From NCBI GenBank assembly GCA_052148715.1, contig JBKQHQ010000065.1, forward strand, positions 1 through 20,206: DNA of 20,206 nt, in the 5' to 3' direction. The notes beneath the pieces are model-generated. The model worked only from the letters and a program-made list of their open reading frames with translations, had not been told where the DNA came from and did no database searches. Every line of letters begins with the position of its first letter. The stretch's first letter is position 1. Position numbers and translations under genes: made by a program. The stretch comes from JBKQHQ01 sp052148715. GTDB lineage: Bacteria; Pseudomonadota; Alphaproteobacteria; Rhizobiales; Xanthobacteraceae. Shown here piece by piece: positions 1-6,980 of the stretch.

Positions 1-26
1 GCGCATTTGCGCTGCGATCGGGTGAG

Positions 27-196
27 GGGGTCTCTTCGAAAAACTCCCACCTGGTTGGCGTTCGGTTTGAGGGGCTACGACCTGAATCGGCACAGACAAA
101 ATAGGATTTTGAAAAAGAATCTTTGCGAAGAGACCCCTCTCCCAACACATGCAGGCGAGCCTGCATGTGTCGACCTCCCCCACGAGGGGGAAGGTG
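27..196. repeat. Composite palindromic intergenic repeat at left edge
   Basis: This gene-free stretch lies downstream of the IclR gene. A perfect 12-bp inverted repeat joins 27-38 and 126-137 (GGGGTCTCTTCG and its complement). Inside the right half is an 11-bp hairpin at 145-155/160-170 (ACACATGCAGG, loop CGAG), followed by a C-run/G-run hairpin at about 173-193. Read on the other strand, the last two hairpins match in order and spacing the repeat at the right edge of the window (20159-20204). It is a dispersed palindromic repeat and may also act as transcript end for the minus-strand IclR gene. A short open frame through it has no coding support. Confidence 0.7.
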
Positions 197-219
197 AAAA
201 TGTGCCCCAAATGCAATCG

Positions 220-1035
220 CTACCCCGTCGCGCGGGCGCGGTGGCCGAGGCGGGCTGAGATGGCGGCGGCGGTCTCGATCACGTAGGGCAGGAAGGACAT
301 CGCCGCCTTCTTCGTCAGCCGGCTCACCGGACCGGCGACGCCGACCGCGGCCACCACCTCGCCGCTGTCGTTGTGGACCGGCGCCGCGATGCAGCGCATC
401 CCGATCTCGCTTTGCTCGTCCTCGATCGCACAGCCGCGCTGGCGCACGAGCTCGAGCGCCTTGATCAGCTTCGCCGGGTCGACGATCGTCTGCGGCGTGC
501 GCGGCCGCAGGCCGCGCTTGATCACGGCGTTGATCACTTCAGGCCGCTGATAGGCGAGGATCGCCTGGCCCTCCGCCGTGCAATAGGCGGGCTTGCGCTC
601 GCCGAGATCGGAACGCATGCGGATGGCCTGCCGGCTTTCCAGATTGCGCACATACATGATCTCGCTGCCGTCGAGCACGGCAAGGTGCACGGTCTCGTTG
701 GTCCGTTCGCGCAGATCGGCAATGTAGGTCTTGGCCTCGTTCGACACGTCCATCCGCCGGCGCACCAGCGCGCCGAGCCCGAACAGGCCAAGACCGAGCC
801 GGTAGCGGCCGTTCTCGGAATTCTGCTCCAGCATGCCCTCGGCAACCAGCGTCACCGCCAGGCGATGCGCCGTGCTCTTGGCGACGCCAAGACGCTTGGC
901 GAGCGTGCTGATCCCGAGCTCGACCTCCTCCTCGGAGAAGGCTTTCAGCAAATGCACCGCGGCCGCCACCGAGGACAGCCGGCCATGCGGGGCGCCGTCA
1001 TCGTCCGGTCGCTCTTTTGTCGTGCGCTTATCCAT
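220..1035 (-). CDS. IclR-family transcriptional regulator
   Basis: A 271-residue DNA-binding regulator of the usual IclR length. Residues about 20-85 form the N-terminal winged helix-turn-helix (LGISTLAKRLGVAKSTAHRLAVTL, split here as ELGISTLAKRL and GVAKSTAHRLAVTL). The C-terminal effector domain carries the family hallmarks: TVHLAVLDGSEIMYV, a segment around AYCTAEGQAILA (150-161), and GCAIEDEQSEIGMRCIAAPV (201-220). The ATG at 1035 was chosen over a longer upstream frame because it fits family length and follows an AAGG-like site. The gene diverges from the PdxA-like operon across about 308 bp, so it probably controls that operon in response to a small organic acid. The effector cannot be read from sequence. 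Confidence 0.93.
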   Translation of the reverse strand: MDKRTTKERPDDDGAPHGRLSSVAAAVHLLKAFSEEEVELGISTLAKRLGVAKSTAHRLAVTLVAEGMLEQNSENGRYRLGLGLFGLGALVRRRMDVSNEAKTYIADLRERTNETVHLAVLDGSEIMYVRNLESRQAIRMRSDLGERKPAYCTAEGQAILAYQRPEVINAVIKRGLRPRTPQTIVDPAKLIKALELVRQRGCAIEDEQSEIGMRCIAAPVHNDSGEVVAAVGVAGPVSRLTKKAAMSFLPYVIETAAAISARLGHRARATG

Positions 1036-1073
1036 GCGATGAAAGCCTTGGACGGCGGCCGGTGACGGTCTAT

Positions 1074-1100
1074 GTTCCGCTGTGCGGACCGGCGTTCCGC
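1074..1100. promoter_or_regulatory. Candidate IclR-type operator in divergent promoter region
   Basis: GTTCCGC occurs at 1074-1080 and again at 1094-1100, exactly 20 bp apart (about two helical turns). The first copy is followed after three bases by GCGGACC (1084-1090), making an imperfect palindrome GTTCCGC-N3-GCGGACC with 6 of 7 positions matching. It lies 39 bp upstream of the iclR-type start and within the divergent control region. IclR regulators commonly bind short palindromes or direct repeats in such positions. Assignment to this regulator is inference. Confidence 0.4.
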
Positions 1101-1196
1101 TCCAGTGTACGCAAGCGCGCGCCGACAAGTCAACGAAGCCGGGCAACAGCCGCCGGCAAGACCTACGCAGTCCATGCTCAAGACAACGACCTCTCC

Positions 1197-1283
1197 CCGC
1201 TCATTCCCGCGCAAGCGGGAATCCCGTTCTTGCAGCGAGTCGGTGATTGGACGCTGGGTCCCCGCTTTTGCGGGGACGAGCGG
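1197..1283. repeat. Dispersed palindromic element (CCCGCGCAAGCGGG type), copy 1
   Basis: Imperfect inverted arms, CCGCTCATTCCCGCGCAAGC on the left and a complementary arm ending GGGGACGAGCGG on the right, flank a loop of about 30 bases. The whole unit, loop included, matches the element at 6981-7067 in opposite orientation: the loops share GTTCTTGC, GAGTC and GATT blocks. It sits between the candidate operator and the start of the PdxA-like gene, so it is either in the leader or in the promoter of that operon. Confidence 0.75.
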
Positions 1284-1343
1284 TGTGAATGCGCCCGGCG
1301 GCTCCGGTCAAGTGACCGCCGCTCTAAGCAGCGGAGGTCCCTG

Positions 1344-2378
1344 ATGCGCGCGGAGCGGAAGCCGATCATCGCCATCGCGGCCGGCGACGCCGTCGGCATC
1401 GGCCCGGAGATCAGCATGAAGGCGGCGCTCGACGCCGGCGTGCGCGATGTCTGCCGGCCGATCGTGGTCTGCGATCCCGACGTGATCGAGAAGCACGCGC
1501 GCGCCTGCGGCATCGGAACGGATATCCGCGTGGTGCCGAACCTAAGCGAAGCGGACTGGTCGACCCATCCCCTGCACGTCCTTGCCTGCCCTGCCCCCGG
1601 CGCCGCCGCGCTCGACTTCGGCACCAACAGCGGCGCGAGCGGCCGCGCCGCGCTCGCCTTCTGCAGCGCCGCCATTCGCGCGGCGCTTGCCGGTGAGGTC
1701 GACGCGGTCGTCGCCGCGCCGCATAATCAGACGTCGATCGCGCTCGCCGGCATCGCCTTCGACGGCTATCCGTCGTTCGTGGCGCGGCAGACCGGCCTCG
1801 ATCCCGACGACGTCTATTTGATGCTCTGCTTCGGCGACACCAAGATCGTCCACTGCACGCTGCATGTCAGCATCAAGGAGGCGCTCGCCCTGATCACGCG
1901 CGAGCGGGTCGGCAAGGTGATCCGCGCCGCCGACCGGGCGCTGAAGCGCCTCGGCACGCCGGCGCCAAAGCTCGCCGTCGGCGGGCTCAATCCGCACGCC
2001 GGCGAAGGCGGGCTGTTCGGCCGCGAGGAGATCGATATCATCGCACCCGCGATCGCGCAGGCCGCCGCCGAAGGCATTTCCGTGTCCGGCCCGTTCGGCG
2101 CCGACACGATGTTTCACAGGCAGGGTTTCGACGCCTTCATCGTCATGCTGCACGACCAGGGCCACATCACCGCCAAGCTCCTGGCGCCCGATGCCACCGC
2201 CGCGCTGGCGATCGGCAGCCCGGTCCTCTTCTCGTCGGTCGCCCATGGCAGCGCCCACGACATTGCCGGCAAAGGCATCGCCAGCCCCAAGGCCATGATC
2301 GAAGCCGTGCAGCGGCTCGCCAGGGGCGGGACGAATTTGGCCACGGGAGCAGCACGGCACGCGGTCGCAACGCCGTAA
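1344..2378 (+). CDS. PdxA-family dehydrogenase (4-hydroxythreonine-4-phosphate dehydrogenase-like)
   Basis: A 344-residue protein of normal PdxA length. Family signatures are GDAVGIGPE (14-22), GGLNPHAGEGG (213-223), GADTMF (252-257) and MLHDQGH (268-274). The three expected metal-binding histidines are H174, H218 and H270. PdxA enzymes are cytoplasmic, metal-dependent NAD oxidoreductases acting by oxidation plus decarboxylation; relatives include D-threonate-4-phosphate and terephthalate-dihydrodiol dehydrogenases. The usual GHTE substrate-binding motif is GYPS here (141-144), so vitamin B6 synthesis is unlikely and a catabolic paralogue is favoured. The ATG at 1344 is preferred because GGAGG lies 6 bases upstream and the GDAVGIGPE motif starts near the N-terminus. 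It is first in an operon with the PanB-like and hydrolase genes. Confidence 0.88.
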   Translation: MRAERKPIIAIAAGDAVGIGPEISMKAALDAGVRDVCRPIVVCDPDVIEKHARACGIGTDIRVVPNLSEADWSTHPLHVLACPAPGAAALDFGTNSGASGRAALAFCSAAIRAALAGEVDAVVAAPHNQTSIALAGIAFDGYPSFVARQTGLDPDDVYLMLCFGDTKIVHCTLHVSIKEALALITRERVGKVIRAADRALKRLGTPAPKLAVGGLNPHAGEGGLFGREEIDIIAPAIAQAAAEGISVSGPFGADTMFHRQGFDAFIVMLHDQGHITAKLLAPDATAALAIGSPVLFSSVAHGSAHDIAGKGIASPKAMIEAVQRLARGGTNLATGAARHAVATP

Positions 2379-2420
2379 GGCGCGTGCGATAGTACGCGCC
2401 GACTGCGCGAGGAGAAACCC

Positions 2421-3230
2421 ATGGAGGGCAACGTCACCATTCCGGCGCTGCAGCAGATGAAGCGCGAAGGGCGCAAGATCGTCGGCGTGGTCGCGTGGGA
2501 CTATCAGATCGCGCGGATCGCCGACCGCGCCGGGGTGGACATCGTCTCGGTCGGCGACTCGGTCGGGGTGAATCTCTGGGGCCATGCCAATCCGCTCGAA
2601 GTCACGATGGAGGAGATGCTGATCGTCTGCAAGGCGGTCCGCCGCGGCGTGAAGCGGGCGCTCGTCAGCTGCGACTTCCCGTTCGGTCCGCTGCAGGAGG
2701 GGACCGAGAGCGCCGTGCACGCCGCCATCCGGCTGGTCAAGGAGGCGGGCGCGGACATGATCAAGCTCGACGGCGCGGCGGACTTTCCCGACGCGGTTCG
2801 CGCCCTCGTCCGCGCCGGCATTCCGGTGTTTGCGCAGTTCGGCCTCACTCCGCAGACCGCGCTCAAATACGGCGTGCCATACAGCGCGCAGGCTTCGGCC
2901 GGAGCGCTGGCGCCGCCGGAGATGACGGCAAAGCTCGTCGCGGCGGCAAAGCTTCTGGAAGATGTGGGCGCCTCTCTGCTCGACTTCACCAATTCCGGAC
3001 CGGTGGCCGGCGCCGCGGTCGTGCAGGCGGTCGCGATCCCGGTCGTCGGCGGTTTCGGCGGGGGGCCGTGGCTCGACGGGCGGGTGCGTCTAGCGCACAC
3101 CGCGATCGGCTACGGAGAGAAGTGGATCGATTCCGAGATGCAGACTTACGCGAATGTCGCAAAAATCAGCCTCGATGCTTTCACGGCGCTGATCGGCGAC
3201 GTGCGCGCCGGGCGTCAGATCAAGGGTTGA
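2421..3230 (+). CDS. PanB-like protein (ketopantoate hydroxymethyltransferase family, altered active site)
   Basis: 269 residues, matching PanB length and fold (phosphoenolpyruvate/isocitrate-lyase-like barrel). Conserved features are VGDSVGVNLWGH (44-55; metal ligand D46), SCDFPFG (83-89; D85), MIKLDGA (113-119; K115) and FGLTPQ (140-145). Aligned by eye to E. coli PanB, the acidic residue of KIEGG is D117, the histidine before LGLTPQ is Q139, and the catalytic Glu of LLVLECVP falls at T190 (LLDFTNSGP). The authentic ketopantoate reaction is therefore doubtful; a related C-C bond-making or -breaking reaction on an oxo-acid is more likely. GAGGAG lies 6 bases before the ATG. It sits 42 bp after the PdxA-like gene and 6 bp before the hydrolase, so co-transcription is likely. 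Confidence 0.85.
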   Translation: MEGNVTIPALQQMKREGRKIVGVVAWDYQIARIADRAGVDIVSVGDSVGVNLWGHANPLEVTMEEMLIVCKAVRRGVKRALVSCDFPFGPLQEGTESAVHAAIRLVKEAGADMIKLDGAADFPDAVRALVRAGIPVFAQFGLTPQTALKYGVPYSAQASAGALAPPEMTAKLVAAAKLLEDVGASLLDFTNSGPVAGAAVVQAVAIPVVGGFGGGPWLDGRVRLAHTAIGYGEKWIDSEMQTYANVAKISLDAFTALIGDVRAGRQIKG

Positions 3231-3236
3231 ACGGAC

Positions 3237-4091
3237 ATGGCGACCGCGGTCATCGACGGCATGACGACCCGCTATGAGGTGGTCGGCTCCGGCCCGCCGC
3301 TCCTGATGTACGCGCCCGGCGGCTTCAACGCCACCATCGAGGCCTGGAGCACACTCGGCGTCTACGCCAAGATCAAGCTGCTCGACCACTTGCCGAAAAA
3401 ATACACCTGCATCCTTTTCGACCGGCGCGAGTGCGGCCAATCGGGCGGCCGGGTCGAGCGCATGACCTGGGCGCACTACGTGGCGCAAGGTAAAGGATTG
3501 CTCGACCACCTCAACATCGAGCGCGCGCATATCATGGGCGGCTGCATGGGGTGCTGCCCGGTGCTGGCGTTCGGCGTAGCGCATCCGCAGGCCACGTTGA
3601 GCATGACCCTCTTTTGGCCCGTCGGCGGCGCCAAGTACCGGATCGCCAGCCACCAGCGCTTTGCCGAGCACCTCGCCTTCGTGCAGCAGAACGGACTGGA
3701 AGCGGTGGTCGCGCTGGTCGCCAAGGACGGCAAGCCGTTCAATGCGGACCCCAAAGGCGGACCCTGGGCCTCGGTCATCCGCCACGACCGCGTCTTCGCC
3801 TCAGCCTTTGGGCAGCAAAATGTCGATGCCTACAAGCTCATCGTCACCGGCACGGCCCGCACGCTCTACGACCGCGACACCGCGCCCGGCGCCGAACCGG
3901 AAGATCTTTTGCGCCTCGACATCCCTGCCCTCATCGTCCCCGGCCGCGACGCTTCGCATGCGACCTCGGCGGCGCGGTATCTGGAAGAGTGCTTGCCGCG
4001 CGCCGAGTACTGGGACGTCCCGGTGGCAGAGCAGACGGAGGCGACGGTGCCGGCACGGCTGCTGGAGTTTTTGGATAAGACGAGTGCGTAG
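3237..4091 (+). CDS. Alpha/beta-fold hydrolase with cysteine at the nucleophile position
   Basis: A 284-residue cytoplasmic alpha/beta hydrolase without signal peptide. The oxyanion-region motif is YAPGG (25-29). The strand-turn-helix segment FDRRECGQSG (61-70) matches the usual DxRGxGxS region. The nucleophile elbow is GGCMG (101-105), placing C103 where most relatives have Ser, as in dienelactone hydrolase. The acid residue is probably D238 in IVPGRD. No histidine follows H241, so the usual C-terminal catalytic His (normally in a GHxxxxE context) is missing; the equivalent stretch reads PVAEQTEATVPARLLEFL. It follows the PanB-like gene after 6 bases and is last in the operon. Substrate is unknown; a thioester or lactone is possible. 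Confidence 0.87.
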   Translation: MATAVIDGMTTRYEVVGSGPPLLMYAPGGFNATIEAWSTLGVYAKIKLLDHLPKKYTCILFDRRECGQSGGRVERMTWAHYVAQGKGLLDHLNIERAHIMGGCMGCCPVLAFGVAHPQATLSMTLFWPVGGAKYRIASHQRFAEHLAFVQQNGLEAVVALVAKDGKPFNADPKGGPWASVIRHDRVFASAFGQQNVDAYKLIVTGTARTLYDRDTAPGAEPEDLLRLDIPALIVPGRDASHATSAARYLEECLPRAEYWDVPVAEQTEATVPARLLEFLDKTSA

Positions 4092-4094
4092 CGC

Positions 4095-4246
4095 GTAGGT
4101 CGGGTCAGCGCCGCCACCTGCGCGTCGGTCAAATCGAGGAGATCGAGCCACGCGTAACCCGACGCCTGCGCCGGGATGTCGGGTTACGCGCGGAGCATGC
4201 CCTCTCCCAATGACCGGGACGCCCGGGCCGCGCTAACCCAACCTAC
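4095..4246. repeat. Four-arm palindromic repeat, GTTGGGTTA family, copy 1
   Basis: Four related arms alternate in orientation: outer left GTAGGTCGGGTCAGCGC (4095-4111), inner left CGCGTAACCCGAC (4151-4163), inner right GTCGGGTTACGCG (4178-4190, a perfect complement of inner left), and outer right at 4225-4246 ending in CTAACCCAACCTAC. The outer left arm has diverged while the right arm is nearly identical to the copy at 9701-9852. It begins three bases after the hydrolase stop and fills the gap to the convergent Pht5-like gene, so it may end both transcripts. Confidence 0.8.
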
Positions 4247-4269
4247 GCAATCAATGCCGCCCAAATATA

Positions 4270-5214
4270 TCACGCGACAAGGCCGTGCGTGTTGCGGGGA
4301 AACAGCTCGTCCACGGTGACCGGGCGGGTGATGATGCCCTGCGCGAGGCTGCTCTCGATCAAATCCTCGAGCACGCGCCGGTTTGGCTCGATGCCGTAGG
4401 GCAGCGGATCGCCGGTGATCTCCATCACCCGCCGGTGCAGTTCGTCGACCGGCGTCGGCTTCTCGATCTTCCCGGCCTTCAGGCGCTCGACGTAGAGGCG
4501 CTTGGCTTGCGCAAACGCGTTGAAGAGATCCGGGGCGAGATCGGCGCGGGCATTCAGCAGGTCATCCTTCACCACCATCGTGTGGTTGATCGGGTAGTGG
4601 CCGCGGCTGCGCAGCGCCGCGAGGCCGGCCTCGAGCGCATTGGGGATGAGCGGCTTCACGTCCGGCGAGTCGACCTCGATGCCGATGGCGGCGGCCAACT
4701 CGCCCGAAGCGACCATGTCCACCATCTTCTTCCCTTTCTCGATCGGCACCACGTTGGCGGGCGGCCGATACTCGGCCACGTGCTCGTCGCCGGAGAGCAC
4801 CCAGGTGATCCGGCTTAGATCCACGCCGTATTCCTGCTGCAAAATGCTGCGCGCCCACAGGCCGGTGGTGACCGTGTAGCCGCGGTTGACGCCGACCCGC
4901 TTGCCTTCCAGATCCTTAGGCGAGCGCACGCCGGCCTTGGTGTTGTAGACGATGGCGCCGTGATGGAAGGCCCGCACCAGAAAGATCGGCACGGCGGTAA
5001 ACCGCTTCCCATGCGCATTGGCACAGATATAGGTCGTGATCGCCATCTCGCTGATGTCGAATTCGAGCCCCCGCACCATGCGGCGGAACGCGTCGATGAG
5101 GACCGGGACCTCCTCGAAGTCGAAGACAAAAGTCTTCGGCTGCACGGTGCCATCCTTGAGGGCCTGGTTGTTGCCTTGGGTGCGGATGACGGTTTTCAGC
5201 TTGGGTCCGGCCAT
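4270..5214 (-). CDS. 4,5-dihydroxyphthalate decarboxylase-like (Pht5-like) protein, substrate-binding fold
   Basis: A 314-residue protein with the periplasmic-binding-protein type II fold seen in NMT1/THI5 receptors and in 4,5-dihydroxyphthalate decarboxylase. Typical blocks are DISEMAITTYI (53-63), PIFLVRAFHHGAIVYN (76-91), SPKDLEGKRVGVNRGYTVTTG (98-118, core DLEGKRVGV) and LWARSILQQEYGVD (119-132). There is no signal peptide from the chosen ATG, so the protein should be cytoplasmic, favouring an enzyme over a transport receptor. The longer frame reaching 5376 was rejected because it runs through a palindromic repeat. It is convergent with the hydrolase operon. Family members are often loosely annotated as ABC substrate-binding proteins, which remains the alternative. 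Confidence 0.78.
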   Translation of the reverse strand: MAGPKLKTVIRTQGNNQALKDGTVQPKTFVFDFEEVPVLIDAFRRMVRGLEFDISEMAITTYICANAHGKRFTAVPIFLVRAFHHGAIVYNTKAGVRSPKDLEGKRVGVNRGYTVTTGLWARSILQQEYGVDLSRITWVLSGDEHVAEYRPPANVVPIEKGKKMVDMVASGELAAAIGIEVDSPDVKPLIPNALEAGLAALRSRGHYPINHTMVVKDDLLNARADLAPDLFNAFAQAKRLYVERLKAGKIEKPTPVDELHRRVMEITGDPLPYGIEPNRRVLEDLIESSLAQGIITRPVTVDELFPRNTHGLVA

Positions 5215-5276
5215 GGCGGCGCTTCGCTCCGGTTGAGCGCCCAGTCTAGGCGAAACGGGCGCCGCACGTCGAGCGC

Positions 5277-5381
5277 GTAGGGTGGGCGAAGCGAAGCGCG
5301 CCCACCGCGTTGTGTCCGAATCCATTTGCGGCGGCGTGAGTTTCACGTGGGCACGGCGCTCCGCGCCTTTGCCCACCCTAC
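5277..5381. repeat. Palindromic repeat, GTAGGGTGGGC family, copy 1
   Basis: Perfect 11-bp terminal arms, GTAGGGTGGGC (5277-5287) and GCCCACCCTAC (5371-5381), enclose further related blocks (GCGCGCCCACC near 5300 and CGTGGGCACGGCG near 5346). It is a shorter, more worn copy of the element at 18679-18846. It lies between the stop of the 120-residue small protein and the start of the Pht5-like gene, so it lies in the leader or promoter of the latter. Confidence 0.8.
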
Positions 5382-5397
5382 CCTTCGCTCCTGAAAC

Positions 5398-5760
5398 TCA
5401 GCAACAATCGCAGCCGAAGCCTTCGGGCAGGACCAGCGAGTCCATCAGCCAGGCGAAGGGGAGATCGTCGTAGACCACCTCCGCGACCGGCTTGAACAGC
5501 TTGAAGTGATGCCGCGTCGCGTCGGCCGTCCAGAAGGCGATGACGGTCTCGAGCGGCGGACAGCCGGGGATGGCGCAAGCGAGCTCGGAAACGAGGATCG
5601 TCGCCTCGTCCGGAAGCTTGAAGCGCTCGCGCGTCCATCGCCGCACGCGCTCGAGAGCCTCGAGGTGCTTTGGGTCTTTCTTGGCAAACCCGAGCTTGGC
5701 GGACGCGTCCGCGGGCGGCGCGGAACGCCATTGTTGTAGCGCGTTTTCGTATTCGCTCAC
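5398..5760 (-). CDS. Small conserved-looking hypothetical protein with Cys-rich tail
   Basis: 120 residues, no signal peptide or membrane segment, family not recognised. The N-terminal half is helical and charged (ALERVRRWTRERFKLP). The C-terminal half is mixed, and the chain ends in GFGCDCC, with two further cysteines in ELACAIPGCPP (59-69). The clustered cysteines suggest metal binding or redox chemistry, but no named motif fits. Coding is supported by a clean frame, a convincing N-terminus (MSEYENALQQW) and good spacing to the divergent zinc dehydrogenase, whose start lies 98 bp away. The two genes probably share a control region, which may link their roles. Confidence 0.72.
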   Translation of the reverse strand: MSEYENALQQWRSAPPADASAKLGFAKKDPKHLEALERVRRWTRERFKLPDEATILVSELACAIPGCPPLETVIAFWTADATRHHFKLFKPVAEVVYDDLPFAWLMDSLVLPEGFGCDCC

Positions 5761-5858
5761 GGGTCCGTCCGGCGGTATTGGGGCCGGGGAAATTGCGCCC
5801 GGCCAAGCCCGAATGCTACAGCGAATTTCGTCCGAATTGGCGCTCGGCGGAGGTGATC

Positions 5859-6968
5859 GTGGTTGAAAAAGTGCTGGCGGCGGTGCGGGTCGGTCCGGGC
5901 AAGACCGAGCTGCGCGAGTATCCGATGCCGGACATCCCGGAGGACGGCGCCCTGATGAAGATGGAGGTCGCCGGCATCTGCGGCACCGACGTCAAGCTGT
6001 ACAAGAAGCCGCCCTCCAACAGCCCGGTGATCATGGGCCACGAGAATATCGGCACCATTGCCAAGGCGGGCCGCGAATTCACGCGACGCAAGGGCTTCAA
6101 GGAAGGGGATCTGGTGTTCGTCGAGCACTACGTCATGTGCGGCAAGTGCGAGTGGTGTCACCTCGGCCAATACCGCCACTGCGAGAACACCGACTGGCGC
6201 TATAATCCCGACGCCATCCGCTACGGCTATACGTCGGCCGAGAAGGCTCCGCATCTTTGGGGCGGTTTTAGCCAGTACGTTTATCTGCCGTGGAACGCGG
6301 TCCTGCATCACGTGCCCAAGAACGTAACGCCCGAGCTTGCGGGCATCGTGACGCCGATGGCGAACGGCGTCGAATGGTCGCTGTTCGACGGCGGCGTCGG
6401 CTATGACTCCACGGTGCTGATTCAGGGTCCGGGTCAGCAGGGGCTGTCGCAAGCCGTGGTCTGCAAGCAGGCCGGCGCCTCGCTCATCATCGTCACCGGC
6501 ACCTCCAAGGACGCCGCGCGGATGGAGGTCGCAAAGAAGCTCGGGGCCGACTACGTGATCGACGTGCAGACGGAAGATCCGCTGGCGCGCGTCATGGAGA
6601 TCACCGGCGGCAAGGGCGTCGATGTAGCCCTCGATTGCACCGCGGGCGCCGGGACGCTGCCGGTGCTGCTCGGCGTCGAGGCGCTCAAGCGCAAGGCCGG
6701 GACGCTGGTGATCCAGGGTGAGATGACGGATTTCCCGAATTTTCCGATCGGCCGAGTCACGGTCAAGTACATCACCATCAAGTGCGCCCGCGGCCACAGC
6801 TACCGGGCCTGCGAGCTCGCTTTGCGGCAGCTGGCCTCGCACCGCTTTCCGCTGGAGCTCGTCACGACCCACACGTTTGGGCTCAAGGACGCCGACTACG
6901 CCATCAAGTCGGTGGGCGGCGAGGGCACGAAGGACGTGATCCATGTCTCGCTGCTGCCTTGGAAGTGA
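5859..6968 (+). CDS. Zinc-dependent medium-chain alcohol dehydrogenase
   Basis: 369 residues, normal length for the zinc MDR family. Catalytic zinc ligands are C41 (GICGTD) and H61/E62 (GHENIG). The structural zinc site is C94, C97, C100 and C108 (CGKCEWC...C). The nucleotide-binding turn GPGQQG is at 190-195. It should oxidise an alcohol or reduce an aldehyde with NAD(P); the substrate is not evident. The start is taken as GTG at 5859 because GGAGG at 5849-5853 lies 5 bases upstream; a GTG at 5853 overlaps that site and is less likely. The much longer upstream frame runs antisense through the small divergent gene and is rejected. It converges on the two-component genes. Confidence 0.92.
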   Translation: MVEKVLAAVRVGPGKTELREYPMPDIPEDGALMKMEVAGICGTDVKLYKKPPSNSPVIMGHENIGTIAKAGREFTRRKGFKEGDLVFVEHYVMCGKCEWCHLGQYRHCENTDWRYNPDAIRYGYTSAEKAPHLWGGFSQYVYLPWNAVLHHVPKNVTPELAGIVTPMANGVEWSLFDGGVGYDSTVLIQGPGQQGLSQAVVCKQAGASLIIVTGTSKDAARMEVAKKLGADYVIDVQTEDPLARVMEITGGKGVDVALDCTAGAGTLPVLLGVEALKRKAGTLVIQGEMTDFPNFPIGRVTVKYITIKCARGHSYRACELALRQLASHRFPLELVTTHTFGLKDADYAIKSVGGEGTKDVIHVSLLPWK

Positions 6969-6980
6969 GCGGCGACTTCA

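Noticed and set aside
7..258. Short open frame at the left edge
   Set aside because: It runs through palindromic repeat sequence and overlaps the end of the IclR gene; composition does not look coding.
1542..2720. 392-residue open frame antisense to the PdxA-like and PanB-like genes
   Set aside because: It has a His/Arg/Asp/Gly-rich composition typical of a mirror frame in GC-rich DNA, no recognisable domain, and it crosses the ends of two well-supported genes.
5757..6944. 395-residue open frame antisense to the zinc dehydrogenase
   Set aside because: The opposite strand encodes a complete dehydrogenase with all zinc ligands; the antisense product has no domain features.
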